The notes under the pieces are model-generated. The model saw only the letters and a program-made list of their open reading frames with translations, was not told where the DNA came from and ran no database searches. From NCBI GenBank assembly GCA_944989445.1, contig CALYLW010000550.1:804044-868043 (forward strand): DNA of 64,000 nucleotides, read 5' to 3'. Origin of the DNA: Ampullaceana balthica. Taxonomy: Eukaryota; Mollusca; Gastropoda; Lymnaeidae. Below are positions 1 through 11,971 of this stretch, piece by piece; position 1 is the first letter of the stretch; every line of letters begins with the position of its first letter. The translations under genes and the position numbers were made by a program.

Positions 1-10
1 CACACACACA

Positions 11-71
11 CCATAGATAAGCGTAGGACGCAATAATCTTCTGTATAGAAGGCCGTCTGTAACAGATAAGA
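11..71 (+). mobile_element. LINE 3' tail fragment (CR1/L2-like)
   Basis: About 60 bp match the extreme 3' end of the element at 52,070-52,140 almost base for base, except for a missing A in AAGGAGCG and a shorter GATAA tail. No coding sequence is included. It is a severely 5'-truncated insertion, or the end of a longer copy that lies outside the window beyond a CA microsatellite. Confidence 0.75.
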
Positions 72-172
72 GTCTGCATTTCTCCCAGGAATTCCCTTTT
101 TACCCCAAATGGGGTAAAATTCCCCTGTTCGTCCACCCTTGAAGTAGACTAATGAAGAAGTATGTTCCATGA

Positions 173-346
173 AATAATAAGATCAACGGAGGTAGATGTA
201 TGTGAAACTTTTAAAAGTATACCTAAAGTCTTGCAAAGCCTTTCATTGGGCTATGTAAAATAATAAGATCAACGAAGGTAGATGTATGTAAAACTTTTAA
301 AAGTATACCTAAAGTCTTGCAAAGCCTTTCATTGGGACTATGTAAA
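173..346. repeat. 86-bp direct duplication (2 copies)
   Basis: Two adjacent copies begin AATAATAAGATCAACG and end near CATTGGG(A)CTATGTA. They differ at only a few bases, so the duplication is recent. No coding potential is apparent. Confidence 0.85.
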
Positions 347-727
347 ATAATTAATCATGGGCGAATAAATTTGTTATTACTAGCACGTATTTTGAATCAC
401 ATAAATGAAAACAGAGACGATATACACCTTTCACTGTGATACCTCACAAAGTAATACTAATACCTCCAATTTTGATATTTCAGAAGGAGATTTTACTCTG
501 TAGCGTGAGACTTGTCAAGTTCTTATTTCTGTAAGAGGACAATTGTTAAAGTTAGCATCGTTTTTGTTTCTCTCCTTGCAGGAAGCGACTATAATTATAA
601 AAATAATCTTTCAAGTATCATGCACAATTATTTTGAACTCCTTTATTGTCTTCTGTTTTTAAGGGCTCGTGAAATAAGATTATCATTATGACCCCTGTTC
701 AGCTTAAAACTTCTTGGTTAAAACAGC

Positions 728-3700
728 TGGTCTCCCTTGTACTTATATTATCCAACATCGCCTGGTCTCACTTGTACTTATAGTATCCAACATCGCCTGG
801 TCTCCCTTGTACTTATAGTATTCCACAACGCCTAGCCTCCCTTGTACTTATAGTATTCCACAACGACTGGTCTCCCTTTTACTTATAGTATTCCACAACG
901 ACTGGTCTCCCTTGTACTTATAGTATTCCACAACGCCTGGTCTCCCTTGTACTTATAGTATTCCACAAAAACTGGTCTCCCTTGTACTTATAGTATTCCA
1001 CAAAAACTGGTCTCCCTTGTACTTATAGTATTCCACAACGCCTAGTCTCCCTTGTACTTATAGTATTCCACAACGCCTAGTCTCCCTTGTACTTATAGTA
1101 TTCCACAACGCCTGGTCTCCCTTGTACTTATAGTATTCCACAACGCCTAGTCTCCCTTGTACTTATAGTATTCCACAACGCCTGGTCTCCCTTGTACTTA
1201 TAGTATTCCACAACGCCTAGTCTCCCTTGTACTTATAGTATTCCACAACGCCTAGTCTCCCTTGTACTTATAGTATTCCACAACGCCTAGTCTCCCTTGT
1301 ACTTATAGTATTCCACAACGCCTAGTCTCCCTTGTACTTATAGTATTCCACAACGCCTGGTCTCCCTTGTACTTATAGTATTCCACAACGCCTAGTCTCC
1401 CTTGTACTTATAGTATTCCACAACGCCTGGTCTCCCTTGTACTTATAGTATTCCACAACGCCTAGTCTCCCTTGTACTTATAGTATTCCACAACGCCTAG
1501 TCTCCCTTGTACTTATAGTATTCCACAACGCCTGGTCTCCCTTGTACTTATAGTATTCCACAACGCCTAGTCTCCCTTGTACTTATAGTATTCCACAACG
1601 CCTGGTCTCCCTTGTACTTATAGTATTCCACAACGCCTAGTCTCCCTTGTACTTATAGTATTCCACAACGCCTGGTCTCCCTTGTACTTATAGTATTCCA
1701 CAACGACTGGTCTCCCTTGTACTTATAGTATTCCACAACGCCTAGTCTCCCTTGTACTTATAGTATTCCACAACGCCTAGTCTCCCTTGTACTTATAGTA
1801 TTCCACAACGCCTAGTCTCCCTTGTACTTATAGTATTCCACAACGCCTGGTCTCCCTTGTACTTATAGTATTCCACAACGCCTGGTCTCCCTTGTACTTA
1901 TAGTATTCCACAACGCCTAGTCTCCCTTGTACTTATAGTATTCCACAACGACTGGTCTCCCTTGTACTTATAGTATTCCACAACGCCTGGTCTCCCTTGT
2001 ACTTATAGTATTCCACAACGCCTAGTCTCCCTTGTACTTATAGTATTCCACAACGCCTGGTCTCCCTTGTACTTATAGTATTCCACAACGCCTAGTCTCC
2101 CTTGTACTTATAGTATTCCACAACGCCTAGTCTCCCTTGTACTTATAGTATTCCACAACGCCTGGTCTCCCTTGTACTTATAGTATTCCACAACGCCTAG
2201 TCTCCCTTGTACTTATAGTATTCCACAACGCCTAGTCTCCCTTGTACTTATAGTATTCCACAACGCCTGGTCTCCCTTGTACTTATAGTATTCCACAACG
2301 ACTGGTCTCCCTTGTACTTATAGTATTCCACAACGACTGGTCTCCCTTGTACTTATAGTATTCCACAACGCCTAGTCTCCCTTGTACTTATAGTATTCCA
2401 CAACGCCTGGTCTCCCTTGTACTTATAGTATTCCACAACGCCTAGTCTCCCTTGTACTTATAGTATTCCACAACGCCTAGTCTCCCTTGTACTTATAGTA
2501 TTCCACAACGCCTGGTCTCCCTTGTACTTATAGTATTCCACAACGCCTAGTCTCCCTTGTACTTATAGTATTCCACAACGCCTGGTCTCCCTTGTACTTA
2601 TAGTATTCCACAACGACTGGTCTCCCTTGTACTTATAGTATTCCACAACGCCTGGTCTCCCTTGTACTTATAGTATTCCACAACGCCTAGTCTCCCTTGT
2701 ACTTATAGTATTCCACAACGCCTGGTCTCCCTTGTACTTATAGTATTCCACAACGCCTGGTCTCCCTTGTACTTATAGTATTCCACAACGCCTAGTCTCC
2801 CTTGTACTTATAGTATTCCACAACGCCTAGTCTCCCTTGTACTTATAGTATTCCACAACGCCTAGTCTCCCTTGTACTTATAGTATTCCACAACGCCTAG
2901 TCTCCCTTGTACTTATAGTATTCCACAACGCCTGGTCTCCCTTGTACTTATAGTATTCCACAACGCCTGGTCTCCCTTGTACTTATAGTATTCCACAACG
3001 CCTAGTCTCCCTTGTACTTATAGTATTCCACAACGACTGGTCTCCCTTGTACTTATAGTATTCCACAACGACTGGTCTCCCTTGTACTTATAGTATTCCA
3101 CAACGCCTAGTCTCCCTTGTACTTATAGTATTCCACAACGCCTAGTCTCCCTTGTACTTATAGTATTCCACAACGCCTGGTCTCCCTTGTACTTATAGTA
3201 TTCCACAACGCCTAGTCTCCCTTGTACTTATAGTATTCCACAACGCCTAGTCTCCCTTGTACTTATAGTATTCCACAACGCCTAGTCTCCCTTGTACTTA
3301 TAGTATTCCACAACGCCTAGTCTCCCTTGTACTTATAGTATTCCACAACGCCTGGTCTCCCTTGTACTTATAGTATTCCACAACGCCTGGTCTCCCTTGT
3401 ACTTATAGTATTCCACAACGCCTAGTCTCCCTTGTACTTATAGTATTCCACAACGCCTGGTCTCCCTTGTACTTATAGTATTCCACAACGCCTGGTCTCC
3501 CTTGTACTTATAGTATTCCACAACGCCTAGTCTCCCTTGTACTTATAGTATTCCACAACGCCTGGTCTCCCTTGTACTTATAGTATTCCACAACGCCTGG
3601 TCTCCCTTGTACTTATAGTATTCCACAACGCCTAGTCTCCCTTGTACTTATAGTATTCCACAACGCCTAGTCTCCCTTGTACTTATAGTATTCCACAACG

Positions 3701-6534
3701 CCTAGTCTCCCTTGTACTTATAGTATTCCACAACGCCTGGTCTCCCTTGTACTTATAGTATTCCACAACGCCTAGTCTCCCTTGTACTTATAGTATTCCA
3801 CAACGCCTGGTCTCCCTTGTACTTATAGTATTCCACAACGACTGGTCTCCCTTGTACTTATAGTATTCCACAACGCCTAGTCTCCCTTGTACTTATAGTA
3901 TTCCACAACGCCTGGTCTCCCTTGTACTTATAGTATTCCACAACGCCTGGTCTCCCTTGTACTTATAGTATTCCACAACGCCTAGTCTCCCTTGTACTTA
4001 TAGTATTCCACAACGCCTGGTCTCCCTTGTACTTATAGTATTCCACAACGCCTAGTCTCCCTTGTACTTATAGTATTCCACAACGCCTGGTCTCCCTTGT
4101 ACTTATAGTATTCCACAACGCCTGGTCTCCCTTGTACTTATAGTATTCCACAACGCCTAGTCTCCCTTGTACTTATAGTATTCCACAACGCCTGGTCTCC
4201 CTTGTACTTATAGTATTCCACAACGACTGGTCTCCCTTGTACTTATAGTATTCCACAACGCCTAGTCTCCCTTGTACTTATAGTATTCCACAACGCCTAG
4301 TCTCCCTTGTACTTATAGTATTCCACAACGACTGGTCTCCCTTGTACTTATAGTATTCCACAACGCCTAGTCTCCCTTGTACTTATAGTATTCCACAACG
4401 CCTAGTCTCCCTTGTACTTATAGTATTCCACAACGCCTAGTCTCCCTTGTACTTATAGTATTCCACAACGCCTAGTCTCCCTTGTACTTATAGTATTCCA
4501 CAACGCCTGGTCTCCCTTGTACTTATAGTATTCCACAACGCCTAGTCTCCCTTGTACTTATAGTATTCCACAACGCCTAGTCTCCCTTGTACTTATAGTA
4601 TTCCACAACGCCTGGTCTCCCTTGTACTTATAGTATTCCACAACGCCTGGTCTCCCTTGTACTTATAGTATTCCACAACGCCTAGTCTCCCTTGTACTTA
4701 TAGTATTCCACAACGCCTGGTCTCCCTTGTACTTATAGTATTCCACAACGCCTGGTCTCCCTTGTACTTATAGTATTCCACAACGCCTAGTCTCCCTTGT
4801 ACTTATAGTATTCCACAACGCCTAGTCTCCCTTGTACTTATAGTATTCCACAACGCCTAGTCTCCCTTGTACTTATAGTATTCCACAACGCCTGGTCTCC
4901 CTTGTACTTATAGTATTCCACAACGCCTAGTCTCCCTTGTACTTATAGTATTCCACAACGCCTGGTCTCCCTTGTACTTATAGTATTCCACAACGACTGG
5001 TCTCCCTTGTACTTATAGTATTCCACAACGCCTAGTCTCCCTTGTACTTATAGTATTCCACAACGACTGGTCTCCCTTGTACTTATAGTATTCCACAACG
5101 CCTAGTCTCCCTTGTACTTATAGTATTCCACAACGCCTAGTCTCCCTTGTACTTATAGTATTCCACAACGCCTGGTCTCCCTTGTACTTATAGTATTCCA
5201 CAACGCCTAGTCTCCCTTGTACTTATAGTATTCCACAACGCCTAGTCTCCCTTGTACTTATAGTATTCCACAACGCCTGGTCTCCCTTGTACTTATAGTA
5301 TTCCACAACGCCTAGTCTCCCTTGTACTTATAGTATTCCACAACGCCTGGTCTCCCTTGTACTTATAGTATTCCACAACGCCTAGTCTCCCTTGTACTTA
5401 TAGTATTCCACAACGCCTGGTCTCCCTTGTACTTATAGTATTCCACAACGCCTAGTCTCCCTTGTACTTATAGTATTCCACAACGCCTAGTCTCCCTTGT
5501 ACTTATAGTATTCCACAACGCCTGGTCTCCCTTGTACTTATAGTATTCCACAACGCCTAGTCTCCCTTGTACTTATAGTATTCCACAACGCCTGGTCTCC
5601 CTTGTACTTATAGTATTCCACAACGACTGGTCTCCCTTGTACTTATAGTATTCCACAACGCCTGGTCTCCCTTGTACTTATAGTATTCCACAACGCCTAG
5701 TCTCCCTTGTACTTATAGTATTCCACAACGCCTGGTCTCCCTTGTACTTATAGTATTCCACAACGCCTAGTCTCCCTTGTACTTATAGTATTCCACAACG
5801 CCTAGCCTCCCTTGTACTTATAGTATTCCACAACGCCTAGTCTCCCTTGTACTTATAGTATTCCACAACGCCTAGTCTCCCTTGTACTTATAGTATTCCA
5901 CAACGCCTAGTCTCCCTTGTACTTATAGTATTCCACAACGCCTGGTCTCCCTTGTACTTATAGTATTCCACAACGCCTGGTCTCCCTTGTACTTATAGTA
6001 TTCCACAACGCCTAGTCTCCCTTGTACTTATAGTATTCCACAACGACTGGTCTCCCTTGTACTTATAGTATTCCACAACGACTGGTCTCCCTTGTACTTA
6101 TAGTATTCCACAACGCCTAGTCTCCCTTGTACTTATAGTATTCCACAACGCCTAGTCTCCCTTGTACTTATAGTATTCCACAACGACTGGTCTCCCTTGT
6201 ACTTATAGTATTCCACAACGCCTAGTCTCCCTTGTACTTATAGTATTCCACAACGCCTAGTCTCCCTTGTACTTATAGTATTCCACAACGCCTGGTCTCC
6301 CTTGTACTTATATTATTCCACAACGCCTAGTCTCCCTTGTACTTATAGTATTCCACAACGCCTAGTCTCCCTTGTACTTATAGTATTCCACAACGTCTGG
6401 TCTCCCTTGTACTTATAGTATTCCACAACGCCTAGCCTCCCTTGTACTTATAGTATTCCACAACGCCTAGTCTCCCTTGTACTTATAGCATTCCACAACG
6501 CCTAGGCTCCCTTGTACTTATAGTATTCCACAAC
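728..6534. repeat. 35-bp satellite array, about 166 units
   Basis: The unit is 35 bp and can be phased from CCTRGTCTCCCTTGTACTTA onward, ending TATTCCACAACG. The first few units at 728-830 and the last two are more diverged, as expected for array edges. Three main variants differ at the start of the unit: CCTAG, CCTGG and ACTGG. The order of variants is not random; blocks of 11-14 units recur at lags of whole units. The unit carries in-frame stops, so no long open frame forms. No spacers are present, which excludes a CRISPR. Confidence 0.97.
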
Positions 6535-7084
6535 TACACACGTATGTCCACCCGGGCGGAAAAAAATCACTGTTCAAAGTACGGCGTTAAAAAAGGATTA
6601 TTCATCATTTATAAAAAATAAAATTATAAAAAATAACTCTTAATATTTTATTTTCAGATGCCTGTGATTCATTCTGTTTTTTCCCCCTCTTTCCAGTTTT
6701 TTTGTTTACAAAATCACCATAACTAAACTTTAAGGGGCCTGCTTGACCCTCAACCCACCCTCTCCCCCCAACGGCATTAACAGGTGCCTGGCTGCAACCC
6801 TTCCGTGAGACTGCACGGTGAGTCACGTAGGTAGGTGGCGCCAGGTAAACGGGTGGAAGACATGAAAGGTGACGGGGCGGGTTGTGGAGGTAGAAACACC
6901 TGATGCTCCTGGTGCCATTAAACCAAGGTGTGGGGATGATGTATACTATTGTTTTTTTTAGAGTTGTCAGGTTTAATCCACATTAAGGCTCTCGGTCAAG
7001 GGTGATTATCCGGTTAAACTGTACTTTGAAATATATTTAACGATTATTCCCCTTTCCATAGCGTAGTAATGAAGGGCGTATAAG
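6535..7084. other. Unassigned spacer
   Basis: This is mixed-composition DNA between the 35-bp satellite and the next small repeat. A 73-codon open frame on the minus strand (6605-6826) has no recognisable domain. I see no RNA gene, terminal inverted repeats or promoter-like structure. Confidence 0.5.
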
Positions 7085-7190
7085 ATTGGGTGCAGAGGGA
7101 GGCTACCCCTTCCCACTGAAGTTAGTTATTGAGGGGTGGAGGCAGGCTACCCCTTCCCGCTGAAGTTAGTTATTGAGGGGCGGCACTTTT
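7085..7190. repeat. Two-copy direct repeat, about 49 bp
   Basis: The motif GGCTACCCCTTCCC followed by CTGAAGTTAGTTATTGAGGGG occurs twice, around 7100 and 7147. It is a simple local duplication. Confidence 0.8.
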
Positions 7191-7254
7191 AGGAGAGCCA
7201 AAGTTTTCGGTGTTATTCTGTGCAAGGCGGCGGAACGGGACACGGTCGGCAGGT

Positions 7255-7500
7255 CTTATTTCATTCAATAGTCCCATTTCATTAATACCTAGCTTACTTC
7301 ATCCATTGGTCCCATTTCATTAATACCTGGCTTACTTCATCCATTGGTCAGACTTATTTAATACATACCTTATTTCATTCAATGGTCCCATTTCATTAAT
7401 ACCTGGCTTACTTCATCCATTGGTCACACTTATTTAATACCTACCTTATTTCATTCATTGGTCTCATTTATATAATGTATTCCTTATTTCATTTCATTTT
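7255..7500. repeat. Imperfect minisatellite, about 38-60 bp
   Basis: There are four to five imperfect copies of a unit that includes CCCATTTCATTAATACCTGG and CTTACTTCATCCATTGGTC. Unit length varies because some copies carry the related ACTTATTTAATACCTACC segment. Confidence 0.75.
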
Positions 7501-8112
7501 TTTATTTACAGAACGCCTGCTGCGGGTTTCAACACTGTAAGAATGAGGTGACCGGAACTTCATTGACATTCTAAAGATGTATACCCAATTTTTTTTACAC
7601 CCCACTCTCAAAGATGAATTGAAATACTTGAATACTCCTTGTAACACCCTCACAATTCATCTATACATACAGGAGACAAAATCCTCGATTTTAAAGAAAT
7701 CCAAATTTAATTAAAAATTTGTTTCCATCGCAGTATTTATAAATACCTTATTTTCCGACACTAGTCAACCGATATGCCTGAGCTCAGACGTACAAACATG
7801 TTGACATATGGTTTTGTATTGTCGATTTATGTGACATGCGTGGGTAGGTTAATTGTTATACACTGCTGGAACAACAGGCCTCATATGTCAAAATTGTCAA
7901 GTGACGTTACACAAACGGTTAATTAAAATGTGGCCAGAGATGACTATTTGGAGAATTATTAACTTGCCGGATAAGCTTTTGATTAAACTAATTAAAATTT
8001 TAATATTAATTGCGATCCGCAGAAACAAGTGGTTGGTAATTTTTATTTATTTTTATTGGCGTTTTAAAGACATAACAAGGAATTTTTCCTTAGAAAATGA
8101 ACGTACATTATT

Positions 8113-8117
<5 letters not shown>
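7501..8117. other. Unassigned AT-rich spacer
   Basis: No recognisable gene. An 88-codon open frame on the plus strand (7853-8119) has no known domain and runs into the GA microsatellite, so I treat it as chance. Confidence 0.45.
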
Positions 8118-8182
<65 letters not shown>

Positions 8183-8412
8183 TGGAGAGATAGGGGAGAG
8201 AGAGAGAGAGAGAGAGAGAGGGGGGAGATGGAGAGATAGGGGAGAGGGAGAGAGAGAGAGGAGATGGAGAGATAGGAGAGAGAGAGAGAGAGAGAGAGGG
8301 GGGGGAGATGGAGAGATAGGGAAGAGAGAGAGAGAGAGAGAGAGAGGGGGGAGATGGAGAGATAGGGGAGAGAGAGAGAGAGAGTGGGGGAGATGGAGAG
8401 AGAGAGAGAGAA
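8118..8412. repeat. GA microsatellite, purine strand, with GGAGATGGAGAGATAG interruptions
   Basis: This is almost pure purine on the plus strand. (GA)n runs alternate with copies of GGAGATGGAGAGATAGG, giving a second-order repeat of roughly 45-60 bp. Open frames on both strands here (Arg-Glu on plus, Ser-Leu on minus) are trivial consequences of the dinucleotide repeat. Confidence 0.95.
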
Positions 8413-8886
8413 ATGACATACATATCTGAAATTACAACCAAATCTGAAATGACATAAGTATCTGAATTTACAACCAAATCTGAAATGACATACGTATCTG
8501 AAATTACAACCAAATCTGAAATGACATAATATCTGAAATTACAATCAAATCTGAAATGAATTACGTATCTGAAATTACAACCAAATCTGAAATTACATAC
8601 GTATCTGAAATTACAACCAAATCTGAAATGACATACATATCTGAATTACAATCAAATCTGAAATGACATACGTATCTGAAATTACAACCAAATCTGAAAT
8701 GACATATGTATCTGAAATTACAACCAAATCTGAAATGACATACATATCTGAAATTACAACCAAATCTGAAATGTCATACGTATCTGAAATTACAACCAAA
8801 TCTGAAATGACATACGTATCTGAAATTCCAACCAAATCTGAAATGACATACGTATCAGAAATTACAACCAATCTATTGCATAGATA
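8411..8886. repeat. 36-bp minisatellite, about 13 units
   Basis: The unit is 36 bp and reads GAAATGACATACGTATCTG then AAATTACAACCAAATCT. Because 36 is divisible by three and the unit lacks stops in some frames, short open frames appear on both strands; on the plus strand they read as a 12-residue repeat. Early units carry small indels that break this frame, so there is no sign of coding selection. Confidence 0.93.
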
Positions 8887-9704
8887 AAATGACATACGGA
8901 GGAGAAATTACTTAAGGTGCTAAAAATACATCAAGAGCTGAAGTTCCATACAAGGCTAAAATTAAATACGGAGCTGAAATTAAATACACAGCTTACATTA
9001 CTTTTGGAGCTGAAAATAATTACATTTTAAATTACATACAGCATGGCAATACAGCTTAATTATATAATGGCCCATGTGTATTTTTAGGCATCTGTCACTT
9101 AATGAAAGATGACATCCACAACGATTGAAAGAACCACACTTAAAACTACTTAACATAGCAGAGAATATAATTTGATAATAATTTAAAGCTAGTTATTTTT
9201 AGCCATGACCCTATATATGATGTCATGGTAAGAAAGATGGCGCACTTCATATGCTGTTAGATATGACATCAATACCTGAATCGTGCGTTGCTAACTTGTT
9301 CTATGATGCGTCATGATTAATACGTGATGATTTCGTGATTAACACGTGTGTTGATGATGGGTCTAGACACTTCTTCCTAATGACATAATGGTCATGTGTT
9401 GGTCAGACGGATGCATTTTGTCCACATTGACCCAAATAAATGTTGTTGCATCAGAAATCTTAACTAGTGGCTAATAAATCAAAGCCTTTTTTTTTCTAAA
9501 TATATAAAATGAAGGGACGCTATAAAAGCTATACAGACGCTTAAACAATAATTGCTAATTATTTCCCTTGAAAAATATATTTCCACGTTATGTTTTTTAT
9601 GTTTAAAATCTTAATTATAAACCTAACAATTGAAAACTTTCAAACATCTCTGGATATCCAGCTTTAAGTAATATACAAATCCAAACAGAAATTAAGTTTA
9701 AAAT
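8887..9704. other. Unassigned AT-rich spacer
   Basis: After the 36-bp array come a few degenerate GAGCTGAAATTA-like words (8900-9040), then ordinary AT-rich DNA. I see no coding region longer than chance, no tRNA-like fold and no terminal repeats. Confidence 0.5.
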
Positions 9705-10197
9705 TTTTTAAAAACCCGTAAAAAACAAGTTTTTGACTATAAATCCTATATTTAGGAAACATAACTAAAAGAATGTTCATTATAATACGCAGTGCAAGAC
9801 AATCCAAAAATACAAAATTTTAGTTATGTCTCGTAAAACATGTTTAATATAATGCGCACCGATCGTGAATATATTTTTTAAAAAGTGTCTTCAATATAAT
9901 ACGCACCTTACCTCGCGACAGGAATGTATTAAAAAGCTTGTTCAATATAATACGCACCACGACACTCGCGCACAAAATTTAATATGTTACATAGAGATAA
10001 ATAAAGATAATCTAAAAATTCATTAATTCAATTACAATACATGAGATCGATTTGAAATTTTGATACCTCATTTTTATCATCGGCACAAGTCTGTATGCAA
10101 AATTTCAGCCAGCTTATGAGGAAGTGGGTTAAAAATCGATCCAAAGTTTTTTCGGCAAACAATCAACCAGACACCACGAGTTAATATAAAGGATTTA
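9705..10197 (-). mobile_element. Family 1 non-autonomous element, copy 1
   Basis: On the minus strand it begins AAATCCTTTATATTAACTCG and ends with a GGATTT-type terminus followed by a TAGTCAAAAACTTG tract; a shared AAATCC word in inverted orientation lies near both ends. Inside are the TTTCAGCTCGCTAGC-like core, a GATCGAT-containing core and several copies of an iteron close to TGCGTATTATATTGAACA. No coding capacity is seen. Six further copies lie in the window, five of them in head-to-tail arrays. The class is uncertain; see the findings. Confidence 0.8.
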
Positions 10198-10216
10198 AAT
10201 ATATTTTTTTTAAAGG

Positions 10217-10795
10217 TAATAAGAATATAAAACTACATTGGTACCTTTGACAAATATACATCTCCTATATGGAACAAAACTACCAAAGACAACATAGAGA
10301 ATATAGAAATACCTAAACAAATAAACTTCTAGATTCATCACTAGTTAATTTTTATTTTATTTGACGAGAGTACCATCATTAGTTAAAGCAATGAACGTAG
10401 AAACACTTAAGGATATAAGAAAAAAAGAGCAAAGTAGTAAAAATAAATAAAACATCAAATTCTAACTCTGAATTAGAAAACAATATTCTAATACAACACT
10501 CATTCATATTAAAAAAAATACTTTTTTGTCCGCTATTCAAGAATAAACACATACAAATCATCTTTATTCCCATCTAGAAATCGGATGTGGAATCGGATGT
10601 GGAATCGGTTGTGGAATCGGTTGTGGAATCAGTTGTGGAATCGGTTGTGGAATCGGTTGTGGAATCGGTTGTGGAATCGGTTGTGGAATCGGTTGCCTGA
10701 ACAGACCAAGAAAACAAAAACACTATCAACACTCAAAACTGATAAAAGTGCAAGACCAGACGTAAAACAATAAAATAGAACAGGTAGCCATCAAA
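10217..10795 (+). pseudogene. Diverged LINE C-terminal fragment with internal 12-bp expansion
   Basis: Read on the plus strand, the segment aligns with the C-terminal coding end of the LINE at 51.6-52.1 kb. It includes the equivalents of the YASSVWDP, LVKSLNLETLEDRR and LPEESRKTNTLSTFKSLI stretches, with many substitutions and indels, so it comes from an older or related LINE. The short open frame 10585-10773 covers its end. Within it, the codons for the conserved Trp-Asn-x-Leu step just before LPE are repeated about nine times as a 12-bp unit. The fragment ends with a stop near 10,773 and runs toward the compound array at 10.8 kb. It is non-functional. Confidence 0.75.
10583..10695. repeat. 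12-bp tandem repeat GGTTGTGGAATC, about 9 units
   Basis: The units are nearly identical (GGATGTGGAATC at the left edge, one AGTTGTGGAATC). The array sits inside the diverged LINE fragment and keeps its reading frame, encoding repeats of W-N-R-L. A single W-N-G-L occurs at the same place in the other LINE copies of this window. Confidence 0.9.
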
Positions 10796-10799
10796 TAAG

Positions 10800-11475
10800 G
10801 GAGACACTAGAGCTGTTTACTAAAAGAAGAGGGAGACACTAGAGCTGTTTACAAAAGAAGAGGGAGACACTAGGGAGACACTAGGGAGACACTAGGGAGA
10901 CACTAGGGAGACACTAGGGAGACACTAGGGAGACACTAGGGAGACACTAGGGAGACACTAGAGCTGTTTACCAAAAGAAGAGGGAGACACTAGGGAGACA
11001 CTAGGGAGACACTAGGGAGACACTAGGGAGACACTAGAGCTGTTTACCAAAAGAAGAGGGAGACACTAGGGAGACACTAGGGAGACACTAGGGAGACACT
11101 AGGGAGACACTAGGGAGACACTAGAGCTGTTTACCAAAAGAAGAGGGAGACACTAGGGAGACACTAGGGAGACACTAGGGAGACACTAGGGAGACACTAG
11201 GGAGACACTAGGGAGACACTAGGGAGACACTAGGGAGACACTAGGGAGACACTAGGGAGACACTAGGGAGACACTAGGGAGACACTAGAGCTGTTTACCA
11301 AAAGAAGAGGGAGACACTAGGGAGACACTAGGGAGACACTAGGGAGACACTAGGGAGACACTAGGGAGACACTAGGGAGACACTAGGGAGACACTAGGGA
11401 GACACTAGGGAGACACTAGGGAGACACTAGGGAGACACTAGGGAGACACTAGGGAGACACTAGGGAGACACTAGA
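10800..11475. repeat. Compound array: 12-bp GGGAGACACTAG blocks separated by a 22-bp linker
   Basis: Runs of GGGAGACACTAG are separated by copies of AGCTGTTTACCAAAAGAAGA. The runs grow from one unit at the left edge to well over ten units in the last block. The linker copies are nearly identical. This suggests a two-level amplification: a longer unit was duplicated and its 12-bp part then expanded on its own. Confidence 0.93.
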
Positions 11476-11971
11476 GCAAGGTGCCATAATATAAGGGATA
11501 CACCAAAGCTCTCTGAGTTGGTGGAGATCAATTATGAAATCAGACGAGGTGACACCTAACGTCGCCACCGGTGACTAAATTTAAGGACGCACTTAAGAGT
11601 CAGGGATGAGTTCACGACAGCTGCACATTTTATCCAACATTTGGTCACAATTTTAAACCACACTACGTTCCTTGTCGGCAGAAGACAAATATTCCAGCGA
11701 GCGTAAAATATGACATTTTGCATATGGCCATTGAACTCTCTTCAACCAACAAGATTTCTATGCTAAACCCTCATTTGGTGTAATTTACCGCAGTTCGCCC
11801 CCCCTGCTTTAGATATATTGAAAAAGAAATATCAATCAATGCTATTGTCCAGCAATTTATAACATAAAACACGATTTCCAGAAATACAAAACCGACATTT
11901 GACTTTTTTCAAGTTTTTACCACATGAATGTTAAATGTATATAAAATTGAGTTGAATCCGCGGTCATTTTT
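11476..11971. other. Unassigned spacer
   Basis: This is mixed-composition DNA with no open frame of note, no tRNA-like sequence and no clear terminal repeats. Confidence 0.45.

Larger units (their letters stand above)
1..727. other. Non-genic 5' edge with LINE tail and short duplication
   Basis: Positions 11-71 match the 3' terminus of the LINE family found at 13.6 kb and 52.1 kb: a CATAGATAAGCG start, a GGACGCAATAATCTTCTG core and a short GATAAG tail. Positions 173-346 hold an 86-bp segment present twice in tandem with only a few substitutions (start AATAATAAGATCAACG). The remainder is AT-rich DNA in which I see no gene. Confidence 0.7.

Noticed and set aside
728..6534. CRISPR array
   Set aside because: Repeats are contiguous with no unique spacers, and the DNA is animal-like in all other respects.
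8064..8513. Ser/Leu-rich and Arg/Glu-rich frames on opposite strands at the GA repeat
   Set aside because: Direct consequence of a dinucleotide repeat.
10800..11475. CRISPR-like repeat and spacer pattern
   Set aside because: The presumed spacers are identical to each other and the repeat is a plain 12-bp tandem, so this is a compound minisatellite.
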